A stretch of DNA of 64,000 bases from Fidelibacterota bacterium (lineage in GTDB: Bacteria > Fidelibacterota > Marinisomatia > SCGC-AAA003-L08 > TS1B11). Below are positions 9,266 through 17,942 of this stretch, piece by piece. The stretch is from positions 1,378,242-1,442,241 of the forward strand of contig CP070638.1 of assembly GCA_020354025.1 (NCBI GenBank), given 5' to 3'. How positions within the stretch are numbered: the stretch's first letter is position 1; each line of letters starts with the position of its first letter. Position numbers and translations under genes: made by a program. The notes under the pieces are model-generated. The model made no database searches. It had not been told where the DNA came from and saw nothing but the letters and a program-made list of their open reading frames with translations.

Positions 9266-10156
9266 TTAGACTCGAACGACATAGATGAAATATGATAGCA
9301 TTAGTATCCAGGCAATCACTGTAGACGCAAGGAAAGGATCGCTCCAGAACAATTGTGTGGGGGAACCACTGCGTTTCTGTACGATAGTAAGCTGCCCATA
9401 TCTCAAGAACCCGATTATGACCCAGAAGGAGGTGAGATAGAGATTACTACTGTGGTATCTCATCTGCATTTCTGGTGAAACGGTATATAGAATGTAGCTC
9501 ACAATAGCCACCGCTGCAACAATGGACATCGAGAACGTCACGAAGGCAATATTGTAGCCATCTAGATTTCTAATACGGGCGTGACCCGATCCGCTTTCAT
9601 CAAGGCAGAGATCATCATATCGTTTTCCAAGAGCGAGAAAAAGTGCCAGTACAAAGGTCAAGAGCGTGATCCAATAGCTATTAGCTATGCCAGTAACAAA
9701 GCTGCCAGCGTAAATACGAAGTAGAAATCCACTGGCAATTATTACTATATCTACAATAGGTATGTGCTTTAACCAGAAAGAATAGAGAACATTGGTGGTA
9801 AAATATACAAGGATCAGGATGAAGAACGACTTGGTAGTAAAGAAAAAGGAAACCGATAGCGCCGAAACAAATAGAAAAAAGGCAAAACACATCGCCTGGT
9901 TTGCTGAGATTGCCCTTCTCGCGAGTGGGCGGTTTTTCTTTATCGAATGCGCCCGGTCTGATTCAACATCCTTTAAATCATTTATAATATATACGACACC
10001 AGCCATCAAACAGAACACCGCGAAGGCTGTAATAGCTTTACCTGTTATTTCTATATCGTTCATCTTTCCGGCGAAAAATACTGGCAAGAAAATGAAAAGG
10101 TTCTTAATCCACTGTTTGGGACGTATTAAATCAACAAGTGCGAGGACTTTTTTCAT
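9266..10156 (-). CDS. UbiA-superfamily prenyltransferase (decaprenyl-phosphate phosphoribosyltransferase-like)
   Basis: A 296-residue integral membrane enzyme with about eight to nine helices. The first aspartate-rich motif is NDLKDVESDRAH (Asn59, Asp60, Asp63, Asp67), which binds the pyrophosphate donor through Mg2+. A second acidic stretch, RYDDLCLDES, lies in the cytosolic loop near residue 180. The start VDLIRPKQWIKNLFIFLPV is typical of the branch that moves phosphoribose onto polyprenyl phosphate, the first step to polyprenyl-phosphoarabinose. The oxidase and reductase that complete that pathway are not in the window, so the substrate remains uncertain. A quinone-type UbiA is the alternative. 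Confidence 0.78.
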   Translation of the reverse strand: MKKVLALVDLIRPKQWIKNLFIFLPVFFAGKMNDIEITGKAITAFAVFCLMAGVVYIINDLKDVESDRAHSIKKNRPLARRAISANQAMCFAFFLFVSALSVSFFFTTKSFFILILVYFTTNVLYSFWLKHIPIVDIVIIASGFLLRIYAGSFVTGIANSYWITLLTFVLALFLALGKRYDDLCLDESGSGHARIRNLDGYNIAFVTFSMSIVAAVAIVSYILYTVSPEMQMRYHSSNLYLTSFWVIIGFLRYGQLTIVQKRSGSPTQLFWSDPFLASTVIAWILMLSYFIYVVRV

Positions 10157-10264
10157 CGTAACCTAGCGAATTGGAGGTTGATGCTTAGAATGTGCAGGAG
10201 AGCAATATGGGTGAAAATACATACCCTTCGTTATCCCTCTTATTTTACAATTGAACAATAAGAT

Positions 10265-10489
10265 TTAGCAACTGCCGGTATCAGCACATGCGCCGTCTTT
10301 GATTTTCTGATCACCGATGAACAGACAATCGCAAATGGATATACCAATTCCACCTACCGCTAATTTCAGCCCCATGGGGTGCGGCATAGGGGCACTAAGA
10401 GTTGGATCCATTGAGAAAATTGCTACATCCGCGTGTAGACCTATCGCAGTAACCTTTCGCTTCTCGGAATCTTCCCAGCAGTAAGGATT
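10265..10489 (-). other. Unidentified Cys-rich short frame
   Basis: A minus-strand frame of about 74 codons, bounded by stops and without a clear start, contains PYCWEDSEKRK, SMDPTLSAPMPHPMG and a Cys-rich end (ICDCLFIGD, GACADTGSC). It resembles no family that could be named. It lies in a degenerate zone and is probably a gene fragment. Confidence 0.2.
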
Positions 10490-10493
10490 TTAC

Positions 10494-10640
10494 TTGTTCC
10501 TACCCTCCTGTGATTAGTGCCTGTCTCTAGGACATCATCGTCGATGAGTATTTGCACTCCCTCTGCGATCTGTGCAACATCTTACGATTCCACGAGCAAG
10601 CCTGTTACTTGCTCCCTATACATCGGGCCGCTTTAAAGTT
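10494..10640 (-). pseudogene. Glycosyltransferase (GT4-type) C-terminal relic
   Basis: The minus strand encodes EQVTGLLVES, a TAA at 10582-10584, then DVAQIAEGVQILIDDD and NHRR. This is the familiar C-terminal pattern of GT-B glycosyltransferases (VTGLLVxPGDxxxLAxAIxxLLxDxxLRxRMGxxARR), interrupted by a stop where Pro-Gly is expected. Upstream, down to about 11138, no frame could be followed. The whole 10157-11138 interval therefore looks like a decayed glycosyltransferase gene. Confidence 0.5.
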
Positions 10641-11138
10641 AGGATGCATAGTCTCAGTTAGCATGTAATAAACCTATTCCGAGTAGTTCCTGACTGACCA
10701 GGATTATTGCTACAGGCGCTGGTGGACAGTATCCGAGACTGCCATGAGCATGAACATGGTTGTACTACCTACTCCTTTGCCAGAAAAGCTTTTAAGACTG
10801 GGCATGACCAATCACCGTAGCCCAAATCCCTGCCCCTCCTATCCAAAGCTGTCATCTATATTCGGTTGGAGCATGATCTGAAAGATAATCTAGCTGAAAA
10901 CTGCACAATTACAGCACACGTTCTAATATCCTCGTCGTGAGCTGCTGGACTCAGGCTCCAGCGCGCATCATGCACCTACAGAAAGTCGGCTATGAAGGTC
11001 GTAACCAGCAGATCCTGGATCAGCGGAAAAGATAAAACAGAGAACGCTTCAAATGAGGAGTCAGCGAAGCCTTGGAAACGCGAAATGTGTCTCTGAGCTG
11101 ATTGCCCTGTATGTTCATAAGAATCCGAGCCGATCTGC

Positions 11139-11528
11139 TCATGCTATTATTTCCACTCTGATATTTCTTCTCTTTGGACCATCCAAGTCGACTAGCATAA
11201 GGCTCTGCCAGGTTCCAAGCACCAGCTTTCCATCTTTGATATGAATCGTTTCTGAAGGACCCAGCAGCGCTGCTTTGATATGCGCACCAGCATTATTATC
11301 CACTAGATCATGACGATAGCCGGCATGATCGGGAAAGGATTTGTTCAATGCATCTAAAAAATCAATGCAGATATTTGGATCATAGTTCTCATTTATTACA
11401 ACTGCTGCAGTTGCATGAGTAACGAAAACATTGCATAGTCCTTTTCTCACATCCTTGACGAGTTTTGCAACTTCATACGTTATATCGACCAATTCCTGTG
11501 CTTTGCTGGTATTTACCGTAAAGTCCAT
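11139..11528 (-). CDS. YjbQ / UPF0047 family protein
   Basis: A 129-residue cytosolic protein of the YjbQ (UPF0047) family, some members of which have thiamine-phosphate synthase side activity. The signature is nearly complete: FVTHATAAVVINEN, DLVDNNAGAHIKAALLG, and GKLVLGTWQSLMLVDLDGP. The conserved His, Asn and Asp residues of the presumed active site are present. The length is normal and the start ATG at 11528 is preceded by AAGGATAA. It is isolated, with relic DNA on both sides. The physiological role is unknown across the family. Confidence 0.92.
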   Translation of the reverse strand: MDFTVNTSKAQELVDITYEVAKLVKDVRKGLCNVFVTHATAAVVINENYDPNICIDFLDALNKSFPDHAGYRHDLVDNNAGAHIKAALLGPSETIHIKDGKLVLGTWQSLMLVDLDGPKRRNIRVEIIA

Positions 11529-11616
11529 CTATTATCCTTTCTTATGCAATCCAATGATTTGTTAGTGCCGGTAAATCCCTTGCATCCTACCCCCGCTGTA
11601 GGTCCCGTATGGCTCC

Positions 11617-11646
11617 CCACAGGGCGTGTACGCCTAAGGCCTGTGG
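11617..11646. repeat. Palindrome next to sorting-domain relic
   Basis: Outer arms CCACAGG/CCTGTGG enclose an inner GGCG-TGTA-CGCC hairpin. It directly abuts the relic tail at 11647, echoing the palindrome-plus-tail arrangement at 1052, 5659 and 7093, though its sequence is different. Confidence 0.4.
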
Positions 11647-11705
11647 AACAGCATCTTGATAGACTTTGGTGTACTCCAGCGTCACCAGGCAGGATTTTAA
11701 ATACC
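11647..11705 (-). pseudogene. Relic of a T9SS-type sorting-domain tail, copy 4
   Basis: The minus strand reads LVTLEYTK in one frame and then, after a one-base shift, SIKMLF. Together these reproduce LVTxEYTxSIKMLL of the intact tails. The frameshift and absence of an upstream domain mark it as dead. Confidence 0.55.
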
Positions 11706-11744
11706 AAACTTTAAGTTAAGCCAAATGGCGTGGGCAGGTCAAAC

Positions 11745-12560
11745 CTACTCGATGAGTTCAAGCCTGCAATAGGCACGCAGATTCGGATCTGCTTCAGTGT
11801 GTACCTTACCGGTATGGACATCTCGCAGATAACACTGCATTTCTACGGTTACACTGTCAGGTGTAAAAGAACGCATATTGAAAGTATCTGCAACGGTGTA
11901 TACCACTCCGGGCAAGACCGGCATCAGAGCATAGTAATCAATGTGTCCAAAAGCATCGGGGTGCCATTTTATGCCATATCCGCCCATCCAGCACTTCGTG
12001 CCGTAAACTGCATAATCAAACGTTACCGCATACTCACTGTCGGGCAGGACAGACTGATAGGTCCCGTTGGATATCTCCAGGGAGTAGCTATAGGCACTGT
12101 CCAGTTCTATATTCAGGTTAACCGGGCCCCATTCATAGGAGGGACAGCCCCCATCGAAATGGCTGTACTCTACGTCAAGGGACAACTCTTTTTCCTGGTA
12201 TCCGTCCGCCAAGACCATGAAGGTATAATATCCCTCTCCCGCGCCAAAGGTGCAGGGCACCGTGCATTCAACATAGGTCTGGCTGCCTATCGAAAACACG
12301 GTGCTGTTCTCGCCACCCTCAGTCAGCACGTCTTCCAGTGAATCATTCTCGTCTAACCGGACACTGTCGAGGATAATGTCATAGACATATACCTCGGGTA
12401 TATCGGTGCACGTGCTCTTATCCCGCACCGAACTGACCTTCAGGATCGGCTCCAGGACGTTATGCTCACACGGCCCTGCCCCGCTTGGCTCGTCACAGGC
12501 TGGCATAACGCCCAGGATGATTATCCACCCGTACCTGATCAACGAAAGCAGCCGTGACAT
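11745..12560 (-). CDS. Uncharacterised lipoprotein
   Basis: A 271-residue predicted lipoprotein. The start is set at ATG 12560 (MSRLLSLIRYG) because it gives a standard signal with a Cys after GVMPA; the longer frame to 12632 adds an unlikely 24 residues. The mature part opens with DEPSGAGPCEHN and is rich in acidic and aromatic residues and beta-strand-like stretches. About six cysteines could form disulfides (CTDIP, VECTVPC, GGCPSYEW, GTKCWMGG). It resembles secreted Ig-like or carbohydrate-binding folds, but no family was recognised. It lies downstream of the sorting-domain protein on the same strand, about 135 bp away. Confidence 0.7.
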   Translation of the reverse strand: MSRLLSLIRYGWIIILGVMPACDEPSGAGPCEHNVLEPILKVSSVRDKSTCTDIPEVYVYDIILDSVRLDENDSLEDVLTEGGENSTVFSIGSQTYVECTVPCTFGAGEGYYTFMVLADGYQEKELSLDVEYSHFDGGCPSYEWGPVNLNIELDSAYSYSLEISNGTYQSVLPDSEYAVTFDYAVYGTKCWMGGYGIKWHPDAFGHIDYYALMPVLPGVVYTVADTFNMRSFTPDSVTVEMQCYLRDVHTGKVHTEADPNLRAYCRLELIE

Positions 12561-12695
12561 GCGGTCGGTTCCTCCAGTGGTTTCACTATACTGAAAGGCT
12601 GTACCCCATGGAATAAAAGTGAATAGGCACACAGGCCTCCGATTCTTCCCCTCCCCATTCCATTATTTAGTCCACGCCTCATTGAAAGCCGCCTC

Positions 12696-14045
12696 CTACT
12701 TCAGCAGCAACATCTTGGTAGAGTTGCTATACTCCGGCGCCACCAGGCGGGCGATGTAGATACCGGAGGGGACACTATGACCCAGCTGATTCCTGCCGTT
12801 CCATTGGGTATAGTGGTACCCCGGCTCCATGTAGTCATCAACCAGCCTGACCACTTCCCTACCCAGAATGTTGTAGATGGTGAGGGAGACATAGGTGGCC
12901 TGTGGTAGGTCATACTGGATCGTGGAGACCGGGTTGAAGGGATTGGGGTAAGGCCCTCGCAGCGCAAAAGCTGCGGGAGTATGGCTGCTTTCAGGCACGG
13001 CCAGAGTTGTAAGCGGAAACCGGAAGACGCCACTACCGGCGGCCGCGAAGTAAAGGTAACCATCCCCGGGATACGCCAGATCCACGATTTTGCCAAGGGT
13101 GTCCGTGGGTACCTCCAGCCACGAATCACCCAGATCCTGACTGTAGAGTATGTGACCTGCCTCAAGAGTCCCCACACTGCCCGCCGCAAACACATAGCCG
13201 GTATATGAATCATAAAGTATGCTTTCAAATGTATGAAGGTACTCTTCAGTAAAGACCGCCTCCCAGGTTGAGCCACCATCCAATGAGCGACTTATCACTG
13301 CACCATCGGTGGCAAAAATATAGCCGACATCAGTCCCAGTTGAAACCACGCCAAAATCGAGAGCCATGACCAGATGGGGTGGATAGAGCTGATCCCAGGT
13401 ATCACCGAAGTCCAGCGATTTCAGCAACAGGCCCCCGGTATAGCCGTCGCTTCCACCCGCCAGGACCAGGCCGCCGATATGCTCCTTCGTCCCGACTGCC
13501 ATGATCCACCATTCCTCGAGGTAAATACTTGTGAGCAACCGTTTCCAGGTGGTATCGCCCAAGGCCTGCCGAAAAAGTGCTCCTCCGGTGGCCGCATATT
13601 TCTCCCCGCAGATGGTCGGGTCGGGAAAGCCGGCCAGGGAATAGATGCCTACACCGAACGAATCAGAGATCCCGGCGCTATTCGTAAAGAACTCCCCTCC
13701 CATGTGGTTGCAGTAGACATAAACGGAGTCGCCATCCTCCGGAAATACCCCGGCAGTAATCCCCCAGCCGATCGGACCACTCTTATGCGGGTAGACGGCC
13801 GATATATTCTTATCCTCCAAGCCGAGAGAAGTCCAGTTCGTATCAGGCGGATAGGAGGTGTCGGTATAAAAGACTCCTTTATCATGAGTGCCTATGGCCA
13901 TGATCGAACCATAGACAGACATAGCCGTAATATCCTTCTCAGCCATACCAAGATATTCCAGGGATACCTGGCCGGTGAGCGGAAAGAATCCGATACAGAC
14001 AAGAAAAATGATGACAAGACTCGATCTCAGGTTTATTTCTTTCAT
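12696..14045 (-). CDS. Secreted BNR/beta-propeller-like protein with T9SS-type sorting domain
   Basis: A 449-residue exported protein. A signal peptide (about 1-26, ending GQ) leads into repeated blade-like segments in the style of BNR/Asp-box propellers, for example SLDGGSTWEAVF, SLDFGDTWDQLY and SQDLGDSWLEVP. The last 80 or so residues are a type A sorting domain: GPYPNPFNPVSTIQYDLP, then VPSGIYIARLV and KMLLLK. Such tails direct cargo through a type IX secretion system to the surface. The substrate is unknown. It is the third gene of a minus-strand run after the DUF3160 protein and a small lipoprotein. It is one of the two intact tails against which the relics were recognised. Confidence 0.85.
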   Translation of the reverse strand: MKEINLRSSLVIIFLVCIGFFPLTGQVSLEYLGMAEKDITAMSVYGSIMAIGTHDKGVFYTDTSYPPDTNWTSLGLEDKNISAVYPHKSGPIGWGITAGVFPEDGDSVYVYCNHMGGEFFTNSAGISDSFGVGIYSLAGFPDPTICGEKYAATGGALFRQALGDTTWKRLLTSIYLEEWWIMAVGTKEHIGGLVLAGGSDGYTGGLLLKSLDFGDTWDQLYPPHLVMALDFGVVSTGTDVGYIFATDGAVISRSLDGGSTWEAVFTEEYLHTFESILYDSYTGYVFAAGSVGTLEAGHILYSQDLGDSWLEVPTDTLGKIVDLAYPGDGYLYFAAAGSGVFRFPLTTLAVPESSHTPAAFALRGPYPNPFNPVSTIQYDLPQATYVSLTIYNILGREVVRLVDDYMEPGYHYTQWNGRNQLGHSVPSGIYIARLVAPEYSNSTKMLLLK

Positions 14046-14090
14046 TAATACAACCCCCTTTCAATATACTCGTTATACTCCGGCTTCTCC

Positions 14091-14105
14091 CCCGCCGTTG
14101 GCGGG
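14091..14105. repeat. REP-like palindrome, copy 4
   Basis: Arms CCCGCC/GGCGGG with loop GTT, in the spacer between two secreted-protein genes. A nearby TATACTCCGG stretch recalls sorting-domain tail DNA. Confidence 0.55.
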
Positions 14106-14154
14106 CTAGATAGACAGGCGATTCAGATGCCGCTGGGGGGAGTAGACAGATCAG

Positions 14155-14589
14155 TCATGGTAGAACTTTTTCGCTCCAGAATATCTCATGGTCCTGGCTA
14201 TCTTCATCGAAGTAGAACCAGATGCCGACACGCCATGCACCATGCTCTTCTATCGGTCCATGGGCCTCAAATTCAAAGTACCGCTGCGGTTCGAACTCGT
14301 ACTTCGTAAGCCCAACACCGCACCACCCTACCATATCTTCAACCCACCCGGTATCACTTTCTATTTCTCTCGTGTATATAGGTAACGTATCCTCATAGCC
14401 ATAATACCAGAAGACCTCTTCAGAATTATTAATGGCTTTGAATTTTGCGCCTGACTCTAATACCGTAGTTGGGCCCAGACAGGCAATCTCGATCGATCCT
14501 TTACTAGGACCGGTCGGTTCCTGACATGCGGTGATCAAGAATAGTGCGAGTGCACAAAAGTGGAATACCTTGAAGGACCGAGAATTCAT
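14155..14589 (-). CDS. Small uncharacterised lipoprotein
   Basis: A 144-residue protein with a clear lipoprotein signal: a basic start (MNSRSFKVFH), a hydrophobic core and Cys after LFLITA, then QEPTGPSKG. The mature part is about 120 residues, rich in Trp, Tyr and acidic residues, with alternating strands suggesting a small Ig-like or beta-sandwich domain. It contains YEFEPQRYFEFEAHGP and ends in FWSEKVLP. It starts only 6 bp after the stop of the DUF3160 gene, so the two are surely co-transcribed. No family was recognised. Confidence 0.75.
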   Translation of the reverse strand: MNSRSFKVFHFCALALFLITACQEPTGPSKGSIEIACLGPTTVLESGAKFKAINNSEEVFWYYGYEDTLPIYTREIESDTGWVEDMVGWCGVGLTKYEFEPQRYFEFEAHGPIEEHGAWRVGIWFYFDEDSQDHEIFWSEKVLP

Positions 14590-14595
14590 AATCCA

Positions 14596-17151
14596 CTACT
14601 TGATCAACAGCATCTTAATCGCCCTGGTATAGTCTGATGTCACCAGTTGACCAATGTAAGTGCCTGAAGGCACTCCGCTGCCATCAGAGGTTCTACCGTT
14701 CCATTTGATATAATGAATCCCAGGTTCGAGCGATTGATTCACCAGGGATGCTACTTCCCGGCCCAGGATGTCATAGACGATGATCCGGACAGCTGTTGCC
14801 TGAGGCAGTTCAAATCTGAGGGTCGTACTGGGATTAAAGGGATTGGGATAATTCTGGGAAAGGCTGTAATCAACCGGCAGGTTACCGGGCTTTTCAGTGG
14901 ACAGCCTCGAATACAATACGCCGGGCAGCTTTCTGCCTCCTTCGAAGGCAAATCCTGTACTATCTGCCAGGTAGGTGTTCACCCAGTCGGGGCGGGCCGG
15001 CAGGTTGCCCGCCCACACCTGTTCCGCCCAGCGTTCATCGGTCAGACGGTCAAAGTTCCAGGTGATCTCTTCGTAATAGGACATGACGGGCCCCACGAAC
15101 GCCATGGGCTGGTAGCCGGCGGAGGGCGCATCGGCAAGGAATACGCCGAGATTGATCTCCCCCACACCGACATGCAAGATGCGGCCGACAATGTTTCCGT
15201 ATTCATCAGTAGGTTGCGTATGCACATCGGCGACCAGATGGTCCACTCCGGCGGCATCCCCGAACGAACCGTAGAATAGATCCGCGTACCAACCACTGAA
15301 AATCACAGTGCAGACTCCATCCCCGTAAAACAGCATGCCCTGCAGGAATTTCACTTCTTCAGCACTCAGCGTTTGTCGGTCCAGTTCCTTTTGCGCGATG
15401 ACCTCCAGCCGGGACATGATATCCTGCAGACCGGTGAAATAATGTGTTATGCTGGTGTCGGACGTAATCTGCGCAAAGTAGGTACCCGCCTTTACAGCGA
15501 AGGCCGCGATCTGATGGTAGAAGGCCGGGTAGGGTTCCACATAGGAATGGGGGAAAGAACACCCGGCCATACCGGTGTATGACTGCTTGGCATAGAGCAG
15601 ATTGTCGTGCCGCAGCTGCGTCCAGGAGGCGAGCTGCGTATTCAGTTTCTGCTGATGCCAGGCGGCGGTCTTCATGAATAGCGGATGGCTGTCCTGAACG
15701 CCGGTTGGATTCAATTGCCGGATCGCCTGCAGCCACACATTGTAAAGGGACGAGTCCCAGAAGTCATCGTCGTAGGCGTCGACGAGATAGCGAAGGGACT
15801 CCAGGTTGGAGGCATATGGATAAGTATTCAGTTCGTCCTCCAACAACGGGAGGGCGTCATCATTACCCAGGGCGAATATGGCATCGAGCGGATCGGGCAT
15901 CATCCTCATGACCTTGTTACCAACCTCGTCGACAATCCGGTCATAAACCACATGTGAAAAGACATAGGAATCGATGATGAAGCGCTGTCCCATCAGCCGG
16001 AACGACACCGGCAGCTCGACGGGATCGGTATTGCTGGCATCCCTGCCCCTGATGAGCATGGAGAGGATCTTCTGGCCGTAAGCCTGGGAGGCTTTCAGAG
16101 AGTCCTGGAGCGTATCGAAGGTAGTGTCGTCCAGGAGGTCGGCGGCGCTCCCGATGTTCAGTGTAGTTACCAGGTCGGCCAACTCGGTGGGTGTAAGGTT
16201 ATCACTTTCACCGACCATGAACTCGATGATCCCGTCCATCTCGTTGAGGACTGACCTGACATCAGCCATATCCACCAGCTCATTAAGCAGCATGGCGCCG
16301 AGATTCATTCGGCGTAGTCCTTCCCTGGTGAGTTCCCATTCCACGGGCGGATTCGCGAGCGCGAAATCGATGCGGCCCAGCCACATCATACTCTTAAAAT
16401 ATGAGGCGAGCTCGGGCTCCTGGGTATAGTGGCCCCTCACCGTGAACTGACTGAAATCGAGCCGTCTCGGCCTCTCCATGAAAAGCGGCAGGCAGGTGAA
16501 CTGCTCAGCTTGGACGGCTTCCCAGATCGCATGAACCTCCGCGGCACCCGCATACTGTGGCGATAATTCCACCTCTTCCAAGAGGGACTTTGCCACGGTG
16601 ATATACAGATCCACATCCCGCAAGGGAGCCTGCAACACCGGATCAGATTGATAGGTATTCACCAGCTGCGGATAGGAGCTGTGAAGGGAGTTAAGAATCT
16701 GCGCCAGATCAGGCCTCAGGAGGGTGAGTTCAAGGTCGATCAGAATGCGGTCGTATGAGGCGTGCAAGGCATGCAGGATGGCGTCCGTAGTGACGAGTAC
16801 GGGCAGGTCCTTGTTGTAGATATCAGAGAGTGCATCCCGGAAACAACTGTAGCTCAGGCGCTCGGACACCACAAAGTTGTTGCTTTGTAACAGCCCAAGC
16901 TCCGAATCGGTAAGCGCGTACTTGGCGGCCACGGTATCCAAGTAGGAGAATTCCCCCTCCGAGAAACTGCCTTCGATCCTGGAGTAATATGAATCAAGTG
17001 GAGTGTAGCGCGCAATTAACTCATCTCCACCCAGATTCTGATTGTCCTCCAGGAACTGGCGATAATTCTCGAGGGTGAAATCACTCTGCGCGAATGTCCC
17101 GGTGAACATGCCGCAGATCATGGTAATAATTGTGAATGTTCTGAACTTCAT
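14596..17151 (-). CDS. DUF3160 secreted protein with T9SS-type sorting domain
   Basis: An 851-residue exported protein. Residues 1-21 form a signal peptide ending in FAQ. Most of the length matches the DUF3160 family, recognisable by TTDAILHALHASYDRILIDLE, the mostly helical body and late segments such as LQGMLFYGDGVCTVIFSGWYADL. The last 80 residues are a type A sorting domain (QNYPNPFNPSTTLRFELP ... VPSGTYIGQLV ... KMLLIK). DUF3160 proteins are typical large surface or secreted proteins of Marinimicrobia-like and related bacteria, and their function is unknown. It probably opens the operon that continues into the small lipoprotein. No active-site pattern is evident. Confidence 0.85.
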   Translation of the reverse strand: MKFRTFTIITMICGMFTGTFAQSDFTLENYRQFLEDNQNLGGDELIARYTPLDSYYSRIEGSFSEGEFSYLDTVAAKYALTDSELGLLQSNNFVVSERLSYSCFRDALSDIYNKDLPVLVTTDAILHALHASYDRILIDLELTLLRPDLAQILNSLHSSYPQLVNTYQSDPVLQAPLRDVDLYITVAKSLLEEVELSPQYAGAAEVHAIWEAVQAEQFTCLPLFMERPRRLDFSQFTVRGHYTQEPELASYFKSMMWLGRIDFALANPPVEWELTREGLRRMNLGAMLLNELVDMADVRSVLNEMDGIIEFMVGESDNLTPTELADLVTTLNIGSAADLLDDTTFDTLQDSLKASQAYGQKILSMLIRGRDASNTDPVELPVSFRLMGQRFIIDSYVFSHVVYDRIVDEVGNKVMRMMPDPLDAIFALGNDDALPLLEDELNTYPYASNLESLRYLVDAYDDDFWDSSLYNVWLQAIRQLNPTGVQDSHPLFMKTAAWHQQKLNTQLASWTQLRHDNLLYAKQSYTGMAGCSFPHSYVEPYPAFYHQIAAFAVKAGTYFAQITSDTSITHYFTGLQDIMSRLEVIAQKELDRQTLSAEEVKFLQGMLFYGDGVCTVIFSGWYADLFYGSFGDAAGVDHLVADVHTQPTDEYGNIVGRILHVGVGEINLGVFLADAPSAGYQPMAFVGPVMSYYEEITWNFDRLTDERWAEQVWAGNLPARPDWVNTYLADSTGFAFEGGRKLPGVLYSRLSTEKPGNLPVDYSLSQNYPNPFNPSTTLRFELPQATAVRIIVYDILGREVASLVNQSLEPGIHYIKWNGRTSDGSGVPSGTYIGQLVTSDYTRAIKMLLIK

Positions 17152-17473
17152 CTTACTTCAACCTCGTAACGGATAAAGGTGCAAAATCCAGCTACAATCG
17201 GGTATGATACGGGTGGTACAACGATTACCACATTTTCGCTGGGTTTTATACACGTTGATAGATCTCCATAAACAGATCATGCAATTGAAATGCCGGATAG
17301 GCAAGATAAGATGAGGGCTTTAAAAAAAAATATGTTTTCGCCGAAGTCCCTGAGGAGAAACCTGATCGATCATTCAGAAAAATGCGCTATGGTCCCTCTA
17401 CCCTAGCAATATGGGACTTTCAGATAATTGATAGCTCTTTCAGAAATCTGATACTAGTATCGATGGCATTCCC

Positions 17474-17545
17474 CTACTTCAACAGCACCATTTTGGCAGA
17501 CTTGGTATGCCTGGGCGTTACTATACGGGCAATGTATATCCTCGA
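17474..17545 (-). pseudogene. Relic of a T9SS-type sorting-domain tail, copy 5
   Basis: The minus strand encodes IYIARIVTPRHTKSAKMVLLK and a TAG stop, the best preserved of the relic tails. A one-base disruption just upstream destroys the normal VPSG lead-in. The rest of the gene is gone. Confidence 0.65.
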
Positions 17546-17595
17546 GTGGAGATCGCGGTCCAGGGGATTTCTACCTATCCTTCAACCGCAGCAGC

Positions 17596-17843
17596 ATGCA
17601 GTGCACCCCTAATCCCGAGACTATCTCAGTCTCCGATCTTTACGCCAATATTCGGTGGAAGGACATCCGCCTTACAGGAATGCGGTGTTGCGGCTCATGC
17701 CTGCCGAAGGGGACGAGCCGGAGGTTATCGCCACCTTCTTCGGAGGACAATGGACTTTCAAAGTGCCGAACTGGTCACCTGACAGCCGCTATACCGCATT
17801 TGTGAGTTATCGTCTGGTCATGCCGTCGCCTGAATCAAGGTAA
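17596..17843 (+). pseudogene. TolB-like beta-propeller fragment, frameshifted
   Basis: The plus strand reads [18 protein letters not shown] and then, in a shifted frame, [35 protein letters not shown]. The latter is the repeat signature of TolB/WD40-like periplasmic propellers (NVPSWSPDGxRIAFVSY). The fragment has no start and opposes its neighbours in orientation. Together with copy 5 of the tail relics it occupies the spacer 17152-17942. Confidence 0.5.
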
Positions 17844-17942
17844 ATAATCCGGCATGAGGTTGTTTTTTGTGAATAATTAATAACGGTGAATGCCGCCTAC
17901 ACCACCTCCTTTCATAAATCAGTTCATAAATCACGGAAAGGT

